A stretch of 20,737 nucleotides of DNA from contig CACXED010000068.1 in NCBI GenBank assembly GCA_902766575.1, positions 1 to 20,737 on the forward strand, written 5' to 3'. The DNA is from an uncultured Ruminococcus sp. Lineage in GTDB: Bacteria; Bacillota; Clostridia; Oscillospirales; CAG-272. Of the stretch, positions 1-11,097 are shown piece after piece. Numbering within the stretch: the stretch's first letter is position 1; the number at the start of each line of letters is the position of its first letter. Under the pieces are notes generated by a model. The model had not been told where the DNA came from. It saw nothing but the letters and a program-made list of their open reading frames with translations, and ran no database searches. The position numbers and the translations under genes are program-made.

Positions 1-451
1 CGAGATCTACACCGAGACCGAGCTTGAGGCAAGACACGAGGTTCTCCTTGAAAACTACTGCAAGATCATCAACATCGAGGCTCTGACGATGCTCGATATG
101 GCGCACAAGGACATTCTCCCCGCAATGAGCGCTTATTCCAAGGAGCTCACCGACGCGGCGCTCGACAAGACTCAGCTCGACGCCGGAATCGACGTCTCCT
201 ACGAAAAGGACACCGTCAAGAAGCTGGCGGCTATGACCGGCGATATGTACCGTCAGGTCGGAAAGCTCGAAAGCGATCTGCTTAAGGCAAAGTCGATCAC
301 CGACAATGTCGAGCTTGCGGACTTCTATAAGTCGACAATCCTAACCGACATGGCCGGACTCCGCATCTCGGGCGACGAGATGGAGGCAATCGCTTCGGCA
401 GAGAAGTGGCCTTATCCCTCCTACGGCGAGCTGCTCTTTGGAGTCAGATAA
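1..451 (+). CDS. glnN: Glutamine synthetase type III, C-terminal part (5' end outside window)
   Basis: This is the end of a cytoplasmic glutamine synthetase, which makes glutamine from glutamate, ammonium and ATP. The open frame enters at base 2 and closes with TAA at 449-451, giving about 149 residues. The all-helical tail (ENYCKIINIEALTMLDMA, then KDILPAMSAYSKEL, ending in ASAEKWPYPSYGELLFGVR) is characteristic of the large type III enzymes (GlnN, about 700 residues). It is not the short C-terminus of type I GlnA. The catalytic barrel lies upstream of the window and cannot be checked. It is followed after 161 bp by the ammonium channel gene, fitting a nitrogen assimilation cluster. Family recognition is by eye. 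Confidence is high for GS III and lower for anything about activity. Confidence 0.88.
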   Translation, partial: EIYTETELEARHEVLLENYCKIINIEALTMLDMAHKDILPAMSAYSKELTDAALDKTQLDAGIDVSYEKDTVKKLAAMTGDMYRQVGKLESDLLKAKSITDNVELADFYKSTILTDMAGLRISGDEMEAIASAEKWPYPSYGELLFGVR

Positions 452-485
452 GCATTAAATAACCCAATCCCCCTCCCATTTTCCC

Positions 486-519
486 GCGGCGGCGGGTATT
501 CAGAAGCGCCCGCCGCCGC
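486..519 (+). terminator. GC-rich hairpin after glnN, possible terminator
   Basis: An 11-bp perfect stem (GCGGCGGCGGG at 486-496 pairing with 509-519) encloses a 12-base loop, 35 bp after the glnN stop. Only a short TTAAAA follows and there is no U-tract, so it may be a weak terminator, an mRNA 3' stabiliser or an attenuation point before amt. A second small hairpin (CCGGC-GCGT-GCCGG) lies at 557-570. I found no convincing promoter for amt in 452-612. Confidence 0.4.
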
Positions 520-612
520 AGCGTTAAAAGGGAACAGCAATAAAAATTGTCCCTCTCCGGCGCGTGCCGGTAAACATATCAACTTATACTTTCAGAAAGA
601 AGATGTCAACAA

Positions 613-2394
613 ATGGATGCTTCAAGTATAGTCAGCTTAATCCAGGAAACCGTAACCGCCGAGGCATTCGGCATATGGTTTTTGATCGGCGCCGCTCTGG
701 TGTTCTTCATGCAGGCGGGCTTCGCGATGGTCGAGACCGGCTTCACACGTGCAAAGAACGCCGGAAACATCATCATGAAGAACCTGATGGACTTCTGTAT
801 CGGAACCGTCATGTTCGTTATCCTCGGTTTCTCACTTATGATGAGCGAGGATTATGTCGCGGGACTTTTCGGAATCCCGAACCTCGAAATCTTTACAAAC
901 TTTGACGGCTTTATAGAGGCCAACGCTTCGAGCTTCGTGTTCAACCTCGTGTTCTGCGCGACCGCCGCTACCATAGTCTCCGGCGCGATGGCAGAGCGCA
1001 CAAAGTTCAGCTCCTACTGCATCTACTCGGGCGTTATTTCGCTCGTGGTCTACCCCATCGAGGCAGGCTGGGTCTGGAACCCTCAGGGCTGGCTCGCACA
1101 GCTCGGCTTCATTGATTTCGCAGGCTCCGCAGCCATTCATATGGTCGGCGGCATCGCGGCTCTGATAGGCGCGATCATGCTTGGTCCGCGTATCGGCAAG
1201 TACACAAAGGAAGCCGACGGCAAGGTCAAGGTTCACGCAATTCCCGGACATTCGATTCCTCTCGGCGCACTTGGAGTATTCATTCTCTGGTTCGGCTGGT
1301 ACGGCTTCAACGGAGCCGCAGCTACGAGCGGAGCTCAGCTCGCGTCCATCTTCCTTACGACCACTATCGCTCCTGCGGTAGCAACCTGCACCACGCTTAT
1401 CTTCACATGGGTCAAGAACGGCAAGCCTGACGTTTCCATGTGTCTCAACGCTTCGCTCGCCGGACTGGTCGGCGTCACCGCCGGATGCAGCACCGTCGAC
1501 GCGCTCGGCTCGGCTATAATCGGTATCGTATCCGGTCTCCTCGTAGTCGTAGTCGTTGAATTCCTCGATATCAAGCTCCACATCGACGACCCGGTCGGCG
1601 CGGTCGGCGTACACTGTGCAAACGGTATCTGGGGCACCATCGCAGCCGGACTTCTCTCCACCAACACTGCTCCGGCAGGCGTTGACGGCCCGATTTACGC
1701 TATCGTCCACGGCGGCGATATCGGAGCAGGCTTCAAGGTTCTCGGCGTACAGCTCCTCGGTATGGTGGCTATCATCGCATGGACTACCGTCTGCATGATC
1801 ATCACCTTCACCGTTATCAAGAAGACCAACGGTCTGCGCGTCTCCCGTGAGGAAGAGCTCGAGGGTCTCGACGCTACCGAGCACGGTCTGCCCTCCGCAT
1901 ACGACGGATTCGCAATGCTTCCCGAGCACATCATTGAGGACGGCACCTCCGTTCCGGCTGTCACCGGCGACGTTCCCGCTGCCGAGGCAGTCGAGGTCAA
2001 GACCGTTCCCTCCTTCGAGGCTCCCGCTCCCGGCGGCGTAAAGCTGACCAAGATCGAGATCATCTGCAAGGAGACCAAGCTCGAGGCTCTCAAGAACGCT
2101 ATGATCGGCATAGGCATCACCGGTATGACGGTCTCCCACGTCCTGGGCTGCGGCATCCAGAAGGGCAAGCTCGAGTATTACCGCGGCGTCGCCGTAGAAG
2201 CTACGCTGCTTCCCAAGATTCAGGTAGACATAGTAGTCTCCAAGGTTCCGGTACAGCAGGTTATCGACACCGCCAAGAAGGTGCTCTATACCGGTCACAT
2301 CGGAGACGGCAAGATCTTCGTTTACAACTGTGAGAATGTCGTCAAGGTCCGCACCGGCGAGGTCGGCTACGACGCTTTGCAGGATGTTGAATAA
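613..2394 (+). CDS. amt: Ammonium transporter (Amt/MEP/Rh) fused to a C-terminal PII (GlnK-type) domain
   Basis: An inner-membrane ammonium channel with its own PII signalling domain, 593 aa. Residues about 15-405 form the Amt channel, starting with a hydrophobic helix and the AGFAMVETGFTRAKN region. The twin pore histidines are visible as H176 (SAAIHMVGG) and H324 (GVHCANGIWG). A linker of about 70 residues (405-475) follows. Residues 477-593 are a complete PII domain, with the T-loop segment IQKGKLEYYRG, whose Y523 matches the tyrosine uridylylated in enterobacterial GlnK, and the second PII signature TGHIGDGKIFVY. Separate PII proteins normally plug the channel when nitrogen is plentiful; here sensor and channel are one chain, which is known in some Clostridia. 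ATG 613 has an AGAAAGAAG purine stretch about 10 bases upstream. It lies between glnN and gltB, consistent with co-regulation by nitrogen. No dedicated uridylyltransferase gene is in view. Confidence 0.95.
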   Translation: MDASSIVSLIQETVTAEAFGIWFLIGAALVFFMQAGFAMVETGFTRAKNAGNIIMKNLMDFCIGTVMFVILGFSLMMSEDYVAGLFGIPNLEIFTNFDGFIEANASSFVFNLVFCATAATIVSGAMAERTKFSSYCIYSGVISLVVYPIEAGWVWNPQGWLAQLGFIDFAGSAAIHMVGGIAALIGAIMLGPRIGKYTKEADGKVKVHAIPGHSIPLGALGVFILWFGWYGFNGAAATSGAQLASIFLTTTIAPAVATCTTLIFTWVKNGKPDVSMCLNASLAGLVGVTAGCSTVDALGSAIIGIVSGLLVVVVVEFLDIKLHIDDPVGAVGVHCANGIWGTIAAGLLSTNTAPAGVDGPIYAIVHGGDIGAGFKVLGVQLLGMVAIIAWTTVCMIITFTVIKKTNGLRVSREEELEGLDATEHGLPSAYDGFAMLPEHIIEDGTSVPAVTGDVPAAEAVEVKTVPSFEAPAPGGVKLTKIEIICKETKLEALKNAMIGIGITGMTVSHVLGCGIQKGKLEYYRGVAVEATLLPKIQVDIVVSKVPVQQVIDTAKKVLYTGHIGDGKIFVYNCENVVKVRTGEVGYDALQDVE

Positions 2395-2420
2395 ATAATC
2401 GGCTTAACATAAGCTCTGTA

Positions 2421-2456
2421 CTTCCGAGACCGGCGCTTCTGCGCCGGTTCCGGAAG
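2421..2456 (+). terminator. Long hairpin after amt, possible terminator or attenuator
   Basis: The arms at 2421-2436 and 2441-2456 form an almost continuous 16-bp stem with one mismatch and one G-T pair, and a TTCT loop. The inner core ACCGGCGC/GCGCCGGT is perfect. There is no U-tract after it (GCATTTCTGC follows), so intrinsic termination is uncertain. It could equally be an RNA-stabilising or protein-binding leader structure for gltB. Confidence 0.45.
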
Positions 2457-2538
2457 GCATTTCTGCAATTTGGAGAATGTGCCGGAGCACAATATCCGAC
2501 GCGGAAAAACAGCGCTCCATCAATAAAAATGTAAGGAA

Positions 2539-2556
2539 CTTTCGCTGCCGCGAAAG
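2539..2556 (+). promoter_or_regulatory. Stem-loop in the gltB leader
   Basis: A perfect 7-bp stem (CTTTCGC/GCGAAAG) with a TGCC tetraloop lies 14 bases before the gltB ATG. The only ribosome-binding-like sequence, TAAGGAA, is at 2532-2538, directly on the 5' side of the stem. Folding the stem would bring it to about 14 bases from the ATG. A role in translation control is inference. Confidence 0.35.
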
Positions 2557-2570
2557 AATGGTTATAAAAA

Positions 2571-7088
<4,518 letters not shown>

Positions 7089-7111
7089 TCAAATGAGGAG
7101 ATGAACCGAAA

Positions 7112-8641
7112 ATGGGAAAAACTACAGGATTTCTTGAATACACGCGCGAGACAAATCCCGCGCTCGAGCCTAAGGAGAGGATAAAGAACTTCCTCGAATT
7201 TCATCCGATGCTCGATCACGAAAAGCGTCAGAAGCAGGGCGCGCGCTGCATGAACTGCGGAGTGCCGTTCTGCCAGTCGGGAGTAAAGTTCGGAGGTATG
7301 TTCAGCGGCTGTCCGCTGCACAACCTCATCCCCGAGTGGAACGACGAGATTTTCATGGGCAACTGGAAGCAGGCGCTGTCACGGCTCAAAAAGACGAACA
7401 ACTTCCCCGAATTCACCGGACGGGTATGCCCCGCGCTCTGCGAGGCAGCCTGCACCTGCGGAATGAACGGCGATCCGGTCACGGTTCACGAAAACGAGCT
7501 CGCGATCGTCGAGGAGGGCTACAAGAACGGCTGGATCCAGCCCTGCCCGCCCGAGGTCAGGAGCGGCAAGCGCGTCGCGGTCGTCGGCTCTGGACCGTCC
7601 GGACTCGCGGTCGCCGACCAGCTCAACCAGAGAGGTCACAAGGTCGTCGTCTTTGAGCGCGACAAAAATCCCGGCGGGCTTCTGATGTACGGTATTCCGA
7701 ACATGAAGTTAGAGAAGCGCTTCATCGACCGCCGGATCGACATTATGAAGGCAGAGGGCGTCGAGTTCCGCTGCGGAGTAAACGTCGTCGCCGGAGACTG
7801 CGAGACCGAAGCTGCTATAGGCGCGGAGAAATTAGCCGCTGAATTTGACGCGGTAGTGCTCTGCTGCGGAGCAAAGCAGCCGCGCGATCTCAAAGCCGAG
7901 GGCAGAGACGCAGAGGGCATATATTTCGCAGTCGATTTCCTCGGAGACGCGACGAGACGGCTTTACGGCGAGGAGCTTGCGCACGGCTGTCCGACGGCCG
8001 AGGGGAAGAACGTGATAATCGTCGGCGGCGGCGATACCGGAAACGACTGCGTCGGAACGAGCATACGTCAGGGCTGCAAGTCGGTGATCCAGCTCGAGAT
8101 GATGCCGAAATCTCCCGACACGCGTCTGCCGAACAATCCGTGGCCCCAGTGGCCTCGGGTCTGCAAGACCGACTACGGTCAGCAGGAGGCGATCGCGCTC
8201 TACGGTCACGACCCGCGCATTTATCAGACGACGGTCAAGGAGTTCCTCAAGGACGACGCCGGAAAGCTCCGCGGAATCGTCACCGTGAAGCTCGAGCCGA
8301 AAAAGGACGAGACCACCGGACGCACGATAATGGCTGAGGTCGCCGGAACCGAGGAGACGCTCCCCTGCGAGCTGCTGCTCATCGCAGCGGGCTTTGTGGG
8401 CTGCGAGAGCTATATTTCCGACGCTTTCGGAGCGTCCAAGACTCCGCGCGGCTGCATCGACACCGGAAACGCCGATCCTGTCGGAGCTGCGGCCGAGCAG
8501 AAATATCAGTCTCACGACAAGATCTTTGCCGCCGGAGACTGCCGCCGCGGTCAGTCTCTGGTAGTCTGGGCTATCGCCGAGGGCAGAGCCTGCGCCAAAG
8601 AGGTCGACGGCTATCTGATGGGCTACACAAACATGATCTAG
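7112..8641 (+). CDS. gltD: Glutamate synthase, small (beta) subunit
   Basis: The FAD- and NAD(P)H-binding subunit that feeds electrons to GltB, 509 aa. N-terminal iron-sulfur cysteines are C46, C49, C54 and C67 (ARCMNCGVPFC) and C106, C110, C114 and C116 (CPALCEAACTC). The FAD-binding Rossmann motif VAVVGSGPSGLA lies at about 155-166, followed by NPGGLLMYGIP. A second dinucleotide motif VIIVGGGDTGND starts at about 301. The C-terminal VVWAIAEGRACAKEVDGYL helix is typical. AGGAG at 7096-7100 sits 11 bases before the ATG. Spacing from gltB is 23 bp, so the two are co-transcribed. The last G of its TAG stop is also the first base of the 79-bp repeat array, so the repeat sits directly against the gene's 3' end without altering the protein. 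Confidence 0.97.
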   Translation: MGKTTGFLEYTRETNPALEPKERIKNFLEFHPMLDHEKRQKQGARCMNCGVPFCQSGVKFGGMFSGCPLHNLIPEWNDEIFMGNWKQALSRLKKTNNFPEFTGRVCPALCEAACTCGMNGDPVTVHENELAIVEEGYKNGWIQPCPPEVRSGKRVAVVGSGPSGLAVADQLNQRGHKVVVFERDKNPGGLLMYGIPNMKLEKRFIDRRIDIMKAEGVEFRCGVNVVAGDCETEAAIGAEKLAAEFDAVVLCCGAKQPRDLKAEGRDAEGIYFAVDFLGDATRRLYGEELAHGCPTAEGKNVIIVGGGDTGNDCVGTSIRQGCKSVIQLEMMPKSPDTRLPNNPWPQWPRVCKTDYGQQEAIALYGHDPRIYQTTVKEFLKDDAGKLRGIVTVKLEPKKDETTGRTIMAEVAGTEETLPCELLLIAAGFVGCESYISDAFGASKTPRGCIDTGNADPVGAAAEQKYQSHDKIFAAGDCRRGQSLVVWAIAEGRACAKEVDGYLMGYTNMI

Positions 8642-8878
8642 CGGCGGGCCGCCGCTCCCAAAGTCAGGGCTTGTTTCTGCGCCGCCGCTTGCTTTAGTCA
8701 CATCAAACATACTGCGTCGGCGGCGAGCCGCCGCGGGCATAGTCAAGGCTTATTTCTGCGCCGCCGCTTGCTTTAGTCACATCAAACATACTGCGTCGGC
8801 GGCGAGCCGCCGCTCCCATAGTCAAGGTTTGTTTACTGCGCCGCCGTTAGTCTTAGTCACATCAAACATAGTGCGTCG
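8641..8878. repeat. Three tandem copies of a 79-bp GC-rich repeat
   Basis: The copies are 8641-8719 (79 bp), 8720-8798 (79 bp) and 8799-8878 (80 bp), head to tail. Each begins with a short palindrome (GCGGCGAGCCGCCGC in copies 2 and 3), continues through AGTCAAGG and TGCGCCGCCG, then TAGTCACATCAAACATA, and ends in TGCGTCG. Copies 1 and 2 are nearly identical; copy 3 is more diverged in its second half. A fourth copy lies at 17087-17168. In frame from the first base, copies 1 and 2 read as short arginine-rich tails ending in LFLRRRLL and a stop. No transposase, integrase or CRISPR-like spacing is present. Confidence 0.9.
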
Positions 8879-8894
8879 CTAAAATAATGTTTAT

Positions 8895-8923
8895 AAAAAA
8901 GGGTTGCCGTATTTGCGGCAACC
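8895..8923 (-). terminator. Intrinsic terminator of the hydrogenase-regulator gene
   Basis: Read on the minus strand, an 8-bp stem (GGTTGCCG/CGGCAACC, 8902-8909 with 8916-8923) is followed by C and six Ts (8900-8895). It lies 6 bp past the stop codon of the minus-strand gene. Confidence 0.85.
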
Positions 8924-8929
8924 TGATTT

Positions 8930-9187
8930 CTAATTTTCTGAAAGTATGCTTGAATATGCGGTTTTTACGCTTATTCCGTCGATGTTTCCGAGCTTTCCGG
9001 ACAGCGCGGATATGCTGTCCTGCGGCGCGTCGAGAGCCACTGAAATGATATTAACTCCTCTTGCGCGATATGGGATGCCCATTCTTCCGATTATGAAATT
9101 TCCGTACTCGTGCAGGACGGCGTTGAGCTTTTCAACGGCGCTGTCCTTTTCGACGATGATTGCGATGACCGCGACTCTTGTCTGCAT
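8930..9187 (-). CDS. TM1266-type iron-only hydrogenase system putative regulator
   Basis: A small cytoplasmic protein of 85 aa, the usual length of this family. It matches by eye the TM1266-like 'iron-only hydrogenase system regulator' proteins, which have a ferredoxin-like ACT/NikR-type fold. Diagnostic stretches are RVAVIAIIVEKDSAVEKLN at the start, FIIGRMGIPYRARGVNIISV in the middle and LSGKLGNIDGISVKTAYS near the end. These genes are often found with FeFe-hydrogenase maturation genes; none is nearby here, so it is an orphan copy. Its role is inferred from genomic context in other organisms and no biochemical activity is established to my knowledge. A near-perfect promoter lies upstream and a terminator directly downstream, so it is transcribed alone. 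A weak CGGAAAA precedes the ATG. Confidence 0.88.
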   Translation of the reverse strand: MQTRVAVIAIIVEKDSAVEKLNAVLHEYGNFIIGRMGIPYRARGVNIISVALDAPQDSISALSGKLGNIDGISVKTAYSSILSEN

Positions 9188-9254
9188 TTGATTTTCCGAA
9201 CAGCCCGGGCGATCGGACTGCAGCTTCCTTTCGTAGAATTTAACTCTGAATCTT

Positions 9255-9283
9255 ATTATACATTAAAACTTCAGCTTTGTCAA
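9255..9283 (-). promoter_or_regulatory. Promoter of the hydrogenase-regulator gene
   Basis: On the minus strand, TTGACA (9283-9278), a 17-base spacer and TATAAT (9260-9255) match the housekeeping sigma consensus exactly. The leader to the ATG at 9187 would be about 60 bases. Confidence 0.88.
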
Positions 9284-9311
9284 CGAAAAATCCGTTATTT
9301 CCGGGTCAGAG

Positions 9312-10010
9312 GTGATCATCATAAAATACGTCAGCACGCTGAGCGCAAAATTCATTTCGCGTCCGAACCGCTTCATCGCTATAGCCGATGTCGGCGGAGT
9401 CAGGGAAACCGTCCACGTCAGGAATACCGGACGCTGCCGGGAGCTGCTCCTGCCGGGCAGCGAGATCATATTGTCGGCGTCGGATAACCCTGCGCGAAAA
9501 ACCCGATACGATCTCGTCGCGGTCAAAAAGGAGGGGCTTGGCTGGGTCAACATAGACAGTCAGGCTCCGAACACAGTCGTGAAGGAGTGGCTCCGGAGCG
9601 GCGCTTCGCCCTTTTCCGGCGCGGAGCTGATAAAGCCAGAGTATGTCCACGGCAGCTCGAGAGTGGATTTCTATCTCGAACGGCGCGGACGGAAGATATT
9701 CATCGAGGTCAAGGGCTGCACGCTCGAGCTCGGCGGCACAGGCTATTTTCCCGACGCTCCGACCGAGCGCGGCGTCAGGCATCTGCGCGAGCTGACCAAG
9801 GCGGTCGGCGACGGCTATGACTGTTATCTCGCGTTTGTGATACAGATGCCCGGCGTCAGCAGGGTCCTGCCGAACAGAGCCGCTCACCCGGAATTCGCCG
9901 AGGCGCTTGAAGAAGCGGTTCGTGCGGGCGTGAGGATATTGTATCTCTCCTGCGAGGTATCTCCGGAGGAGCTGAGCGTCAGCGGCTACAGCTGTTATCC
10001 TGAAGAATAG
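9312..10010 (+). CDS. sfsA: SfsA family DNA/RNA nuclease (sugar fermentation stimulation protein homologue)
   Basis: SfsA family protein, about 232 aa, near the usual 230-240. The N-terminal OB-like part shows FISRPNRFIA and HVRNTGRCRELLLPGS. The C-terminal part has the restriction-endonuclease-like core with D119 (SRVDFYL) and E132-x-K134 (FIEVKGCTLE), followed by YFPDAPTERGVRHL and NRAAHPEFAEAL. E. coli SfsA was first linked to maltose metabolism and is now placed among nucleic-acid nucleases; the physiological role is unsettled. The start is uncertain: GTG 9312 is the only plausible initiator before FISRPNRF, but its AGAGG motif touches the start codon instead of lying 5-9 bases away. I saw no clear promoter. 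It converges with the AraC gene and shares a terminator with it. Confidence 0.93.
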   Translation: MIIIKYVSTLSAKFISRPNRFIAIADVGGVRETVHVRNTGRCRELLLPGSEIILSASDNPARKTRYDLVAVKKEGLGWVNIDSQAPNTVVKEWLRSGASPFSGAELIKPEYVHGSSRVDFYLERRGRKIFIEVKGCTLELGGTGYFPDAPTERGVRHLRELTKAVGDGYDCYLAFVIQMPGVSRVLPNRAAHPEFAEALEEAVRAGVRILYLSCEVSPEELSVSGYSCYPEE

Positions 10011-10021
10011 AATATGATCAG

Positions 10022-10057
10022 AAAAGCGCTGCTCGGAACAATTCCGAGCGGCGTTTT
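10022..10057. terminator. Bidirectional intrinsic terminator between sfsA and the AraC gene
   Basis: An 11-bp stem (10027-10037 with 10043-10053, core GCTCGGA/TCCGAGC, one G-T pair) has a 5-base loop. It is flanked by TTTT on the plus strand (10054-10057) and AAAA at 10022-10025, which gives TTTT on the minus strand. It can therefore stop both converging transcripts. Confidence 0.85.
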
Positions 10058-10085
10058 ATATTGTCCGGTTTTTATATTGTCCGGT
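10054..10085. repeat. Perfect 16-bp tandem duplication at the AraC gene 3' end
   Basis: TTTTATATTGTCCGGT occurs twice without a gap, at 10054-10069 and 10070-10085. The inner copy contains the stop codon and last codons (RTI) of the minus-strand AraC gene; the outer copy extends into the terminator U-tract. It looks like a replication-slippage duplication. Confidence 0.9.
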
Positions 10086-10926
10086 TGTCGGTATAGCGGC
10101 TCTTTCTCGCACGAGCCGGAGTGATGCCGTAGACCTCACGGAAAAGATGGCAGAAGTGGCTGAAGCTGCAAAAGCCCACGGTTTCGCAGATCGTCTCGTA
10201 ATCGAGCTCTCCGGCGACGACCAGCTCCCATGCGTATCTCATGCGGATACTGTTCACATATTCGCCGGGCGTCATATTGAGATAGCGCTTTGTCAGACGG
10301 CAGAGCTGCGCGTGGCTGAAATTCGACAGCCGCAGAAAAGCGCTGACTCCTTCGGCTGCGTTGGGCAGACGGTTCATCTCGGTCAGCACCTTTGCAAAGA
10401 CCGGCGGGATAGACTTTTCATTGTCCGACCGATCCTTCACAAGGCAGGCGAATATCTCTCCGAGCAGTACCCGGCAGAGTGGAGTCCGCGCTTCGGGCGG
10501 CAGGGCGAAAAGCTCGTCGCACTGAGAGGCTATCCGAGAACGGTCGAGCTGTCCTATCCGTATGAACAGAGCGTCCCCGGTCGGCTGATCAAAGTCCAGC
10601 CTGTGATCGCAATTGAGACCGTAGGCGGCGCAGAAGCGTTCGAGCTCATCCCGGCGTATCGAGATCGCCGCGACGTTGGTATCGTCGCTCTGCCAGTCAA
10701 AGGAATGTCGGTCGGACGGACGCAGCAGCACCAGATCTCCGACCTCCATCAGCCGCCCGACGTTATTGACGATATGACGGCAGGAGCCGCTCAGAACATA
10801 AATTATCTCATAAAAATCATGGCTGTGTATCGTGTTCAGCAGCCGCCGTCCGAGCGTGAGCTGAAAATAATACCCGGACTCGGCAAAGCCGAACAGCGAA
10901 TCGACCGTCTTAACCTCATATGACAT
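10072..10926 (-). CDS. AraC family transcriptional regulator (cupin sensor + HTH)
   Basis: Cytoplasmic DNA-binding regulator, 284 aa. Residues about 25-95 are an AraC-type cupin ligand-binding domain (LLNTIHSHDFYEIIYVLSG, then GDLVLLRPSDRHSF). Residues about 190-275 hold the two helix-turn-helix motifs: about 192-213 (GVSAFLRLSNFSHAQLCRLTKRY) and 241-264 (LDYETICETVGFCSFSHFCHLF), with the usual MTPGEYVNSIRM link between them. It diverges from the DMT transporter operon, so it probably controls that operon and perhaps itself. The effector is unknown but likely a sugar, as is usual for cupin AraC proteins. GTGAGG precedes the ATG by 8 bases and a consensus promoter lies upstream. The final codons overlap a 16-bp tandem duplication. 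Confidence 0.93.
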   Translation of the reverse strand: MSYEVKTVDSLFGFAESGYYFQLTLGRRLLNTIHSHDFYEIIYVLSGSCRHIVNNVGRLMEVGDLVLLRPSDRHSFDWQSDDTNVAAISIRRDELERFCAAYGLNCDHRLDFDQPTGDALFIRIGQLDRSRIASQCDELFALPPEARTPLCRVLLGEIFACLVKDRSDNEKSIPPVFAKVLTEMNRLPNAAEGVSAFLRLSNFSHAQLCRLTKRYLNMTPGEYVNSIRMRYAWELVVAGELDYETICETVGFCSFSHFCHLFREVYGITPARARKSRYTDNRTI

Positions 10927-10954
10927 GGCGGCACCTCACTTTCGTATTATTTAT

Positions 10955-10983
10955 ATTCTACAATAATATCCGCGCCATGTCAA
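10955..10983 (-). promoter_or_regulatory. Promoter of the first AraC gene
   Basis: On the minus strand, TTGACA (10983-10978), a 17-base spacer and TAGAAT (10960-10955) lie about 30 bases before the AraC start codon. This is a strong housekeeping-sigma match. Confidence 0.85.
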
Positions 10984-11036
10984 GGTTATTTTCGCGGAGA
11001 TGATAAATTTCCGCAATTTTCTGATAACTGAGAGGT

Positions 11037-11065
11037 TTGAAATAATCGTCCCGCAATGATATAAT
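11037..11065 (+). promoter_or_regulatory. Promoter of the DMT transporter / isomerase / Gfo-Idh operon
   Basis: TTGAAA (11037-11042), a 17-base spacer and TATAAT (11060-11065) lie 32 bases before the transporter ATG at 11098. The 53 bp between this -35 and the divergent AraC -35 at 10983 is the natural place for AraC binding sites; I could not pick out a clear direct repeat there by eye. Confidence 0.88.
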
Positions 11066-11097
11066 TGGAGTATAACAAACATGAAGTGAGGTTTTAT

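Noticed and set aside
832..2298. Long open frame antisense to the amt gene (488 codons)
   Set aside because: It mirrors the codon pattern of the real gene, has low-complexity Asp/Gly/Val-rich text and no recognisable family; the plus-strand product is unmistakable.
2395..2570. Known riboswitch in the gltB leader
   Set aside because: Hairpins are present but I do not recognise the conserved cores of any glutamine, glycine or other riboswitch class.
8641..8878. CRISPR array
   Set aside because: Units are 79-80 bp tandem copies with similarity along the whole unit, with no short repeat/unique spacer alternation and no cas genes nearby.
11065..11097. TTG start extending the DMT transporter by 11 residues
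   Set aside because: The TTG overlaps the TATAAT box, so it cannot be in the transcript; ATG 11098 has a proper Shine-Dalgarno.
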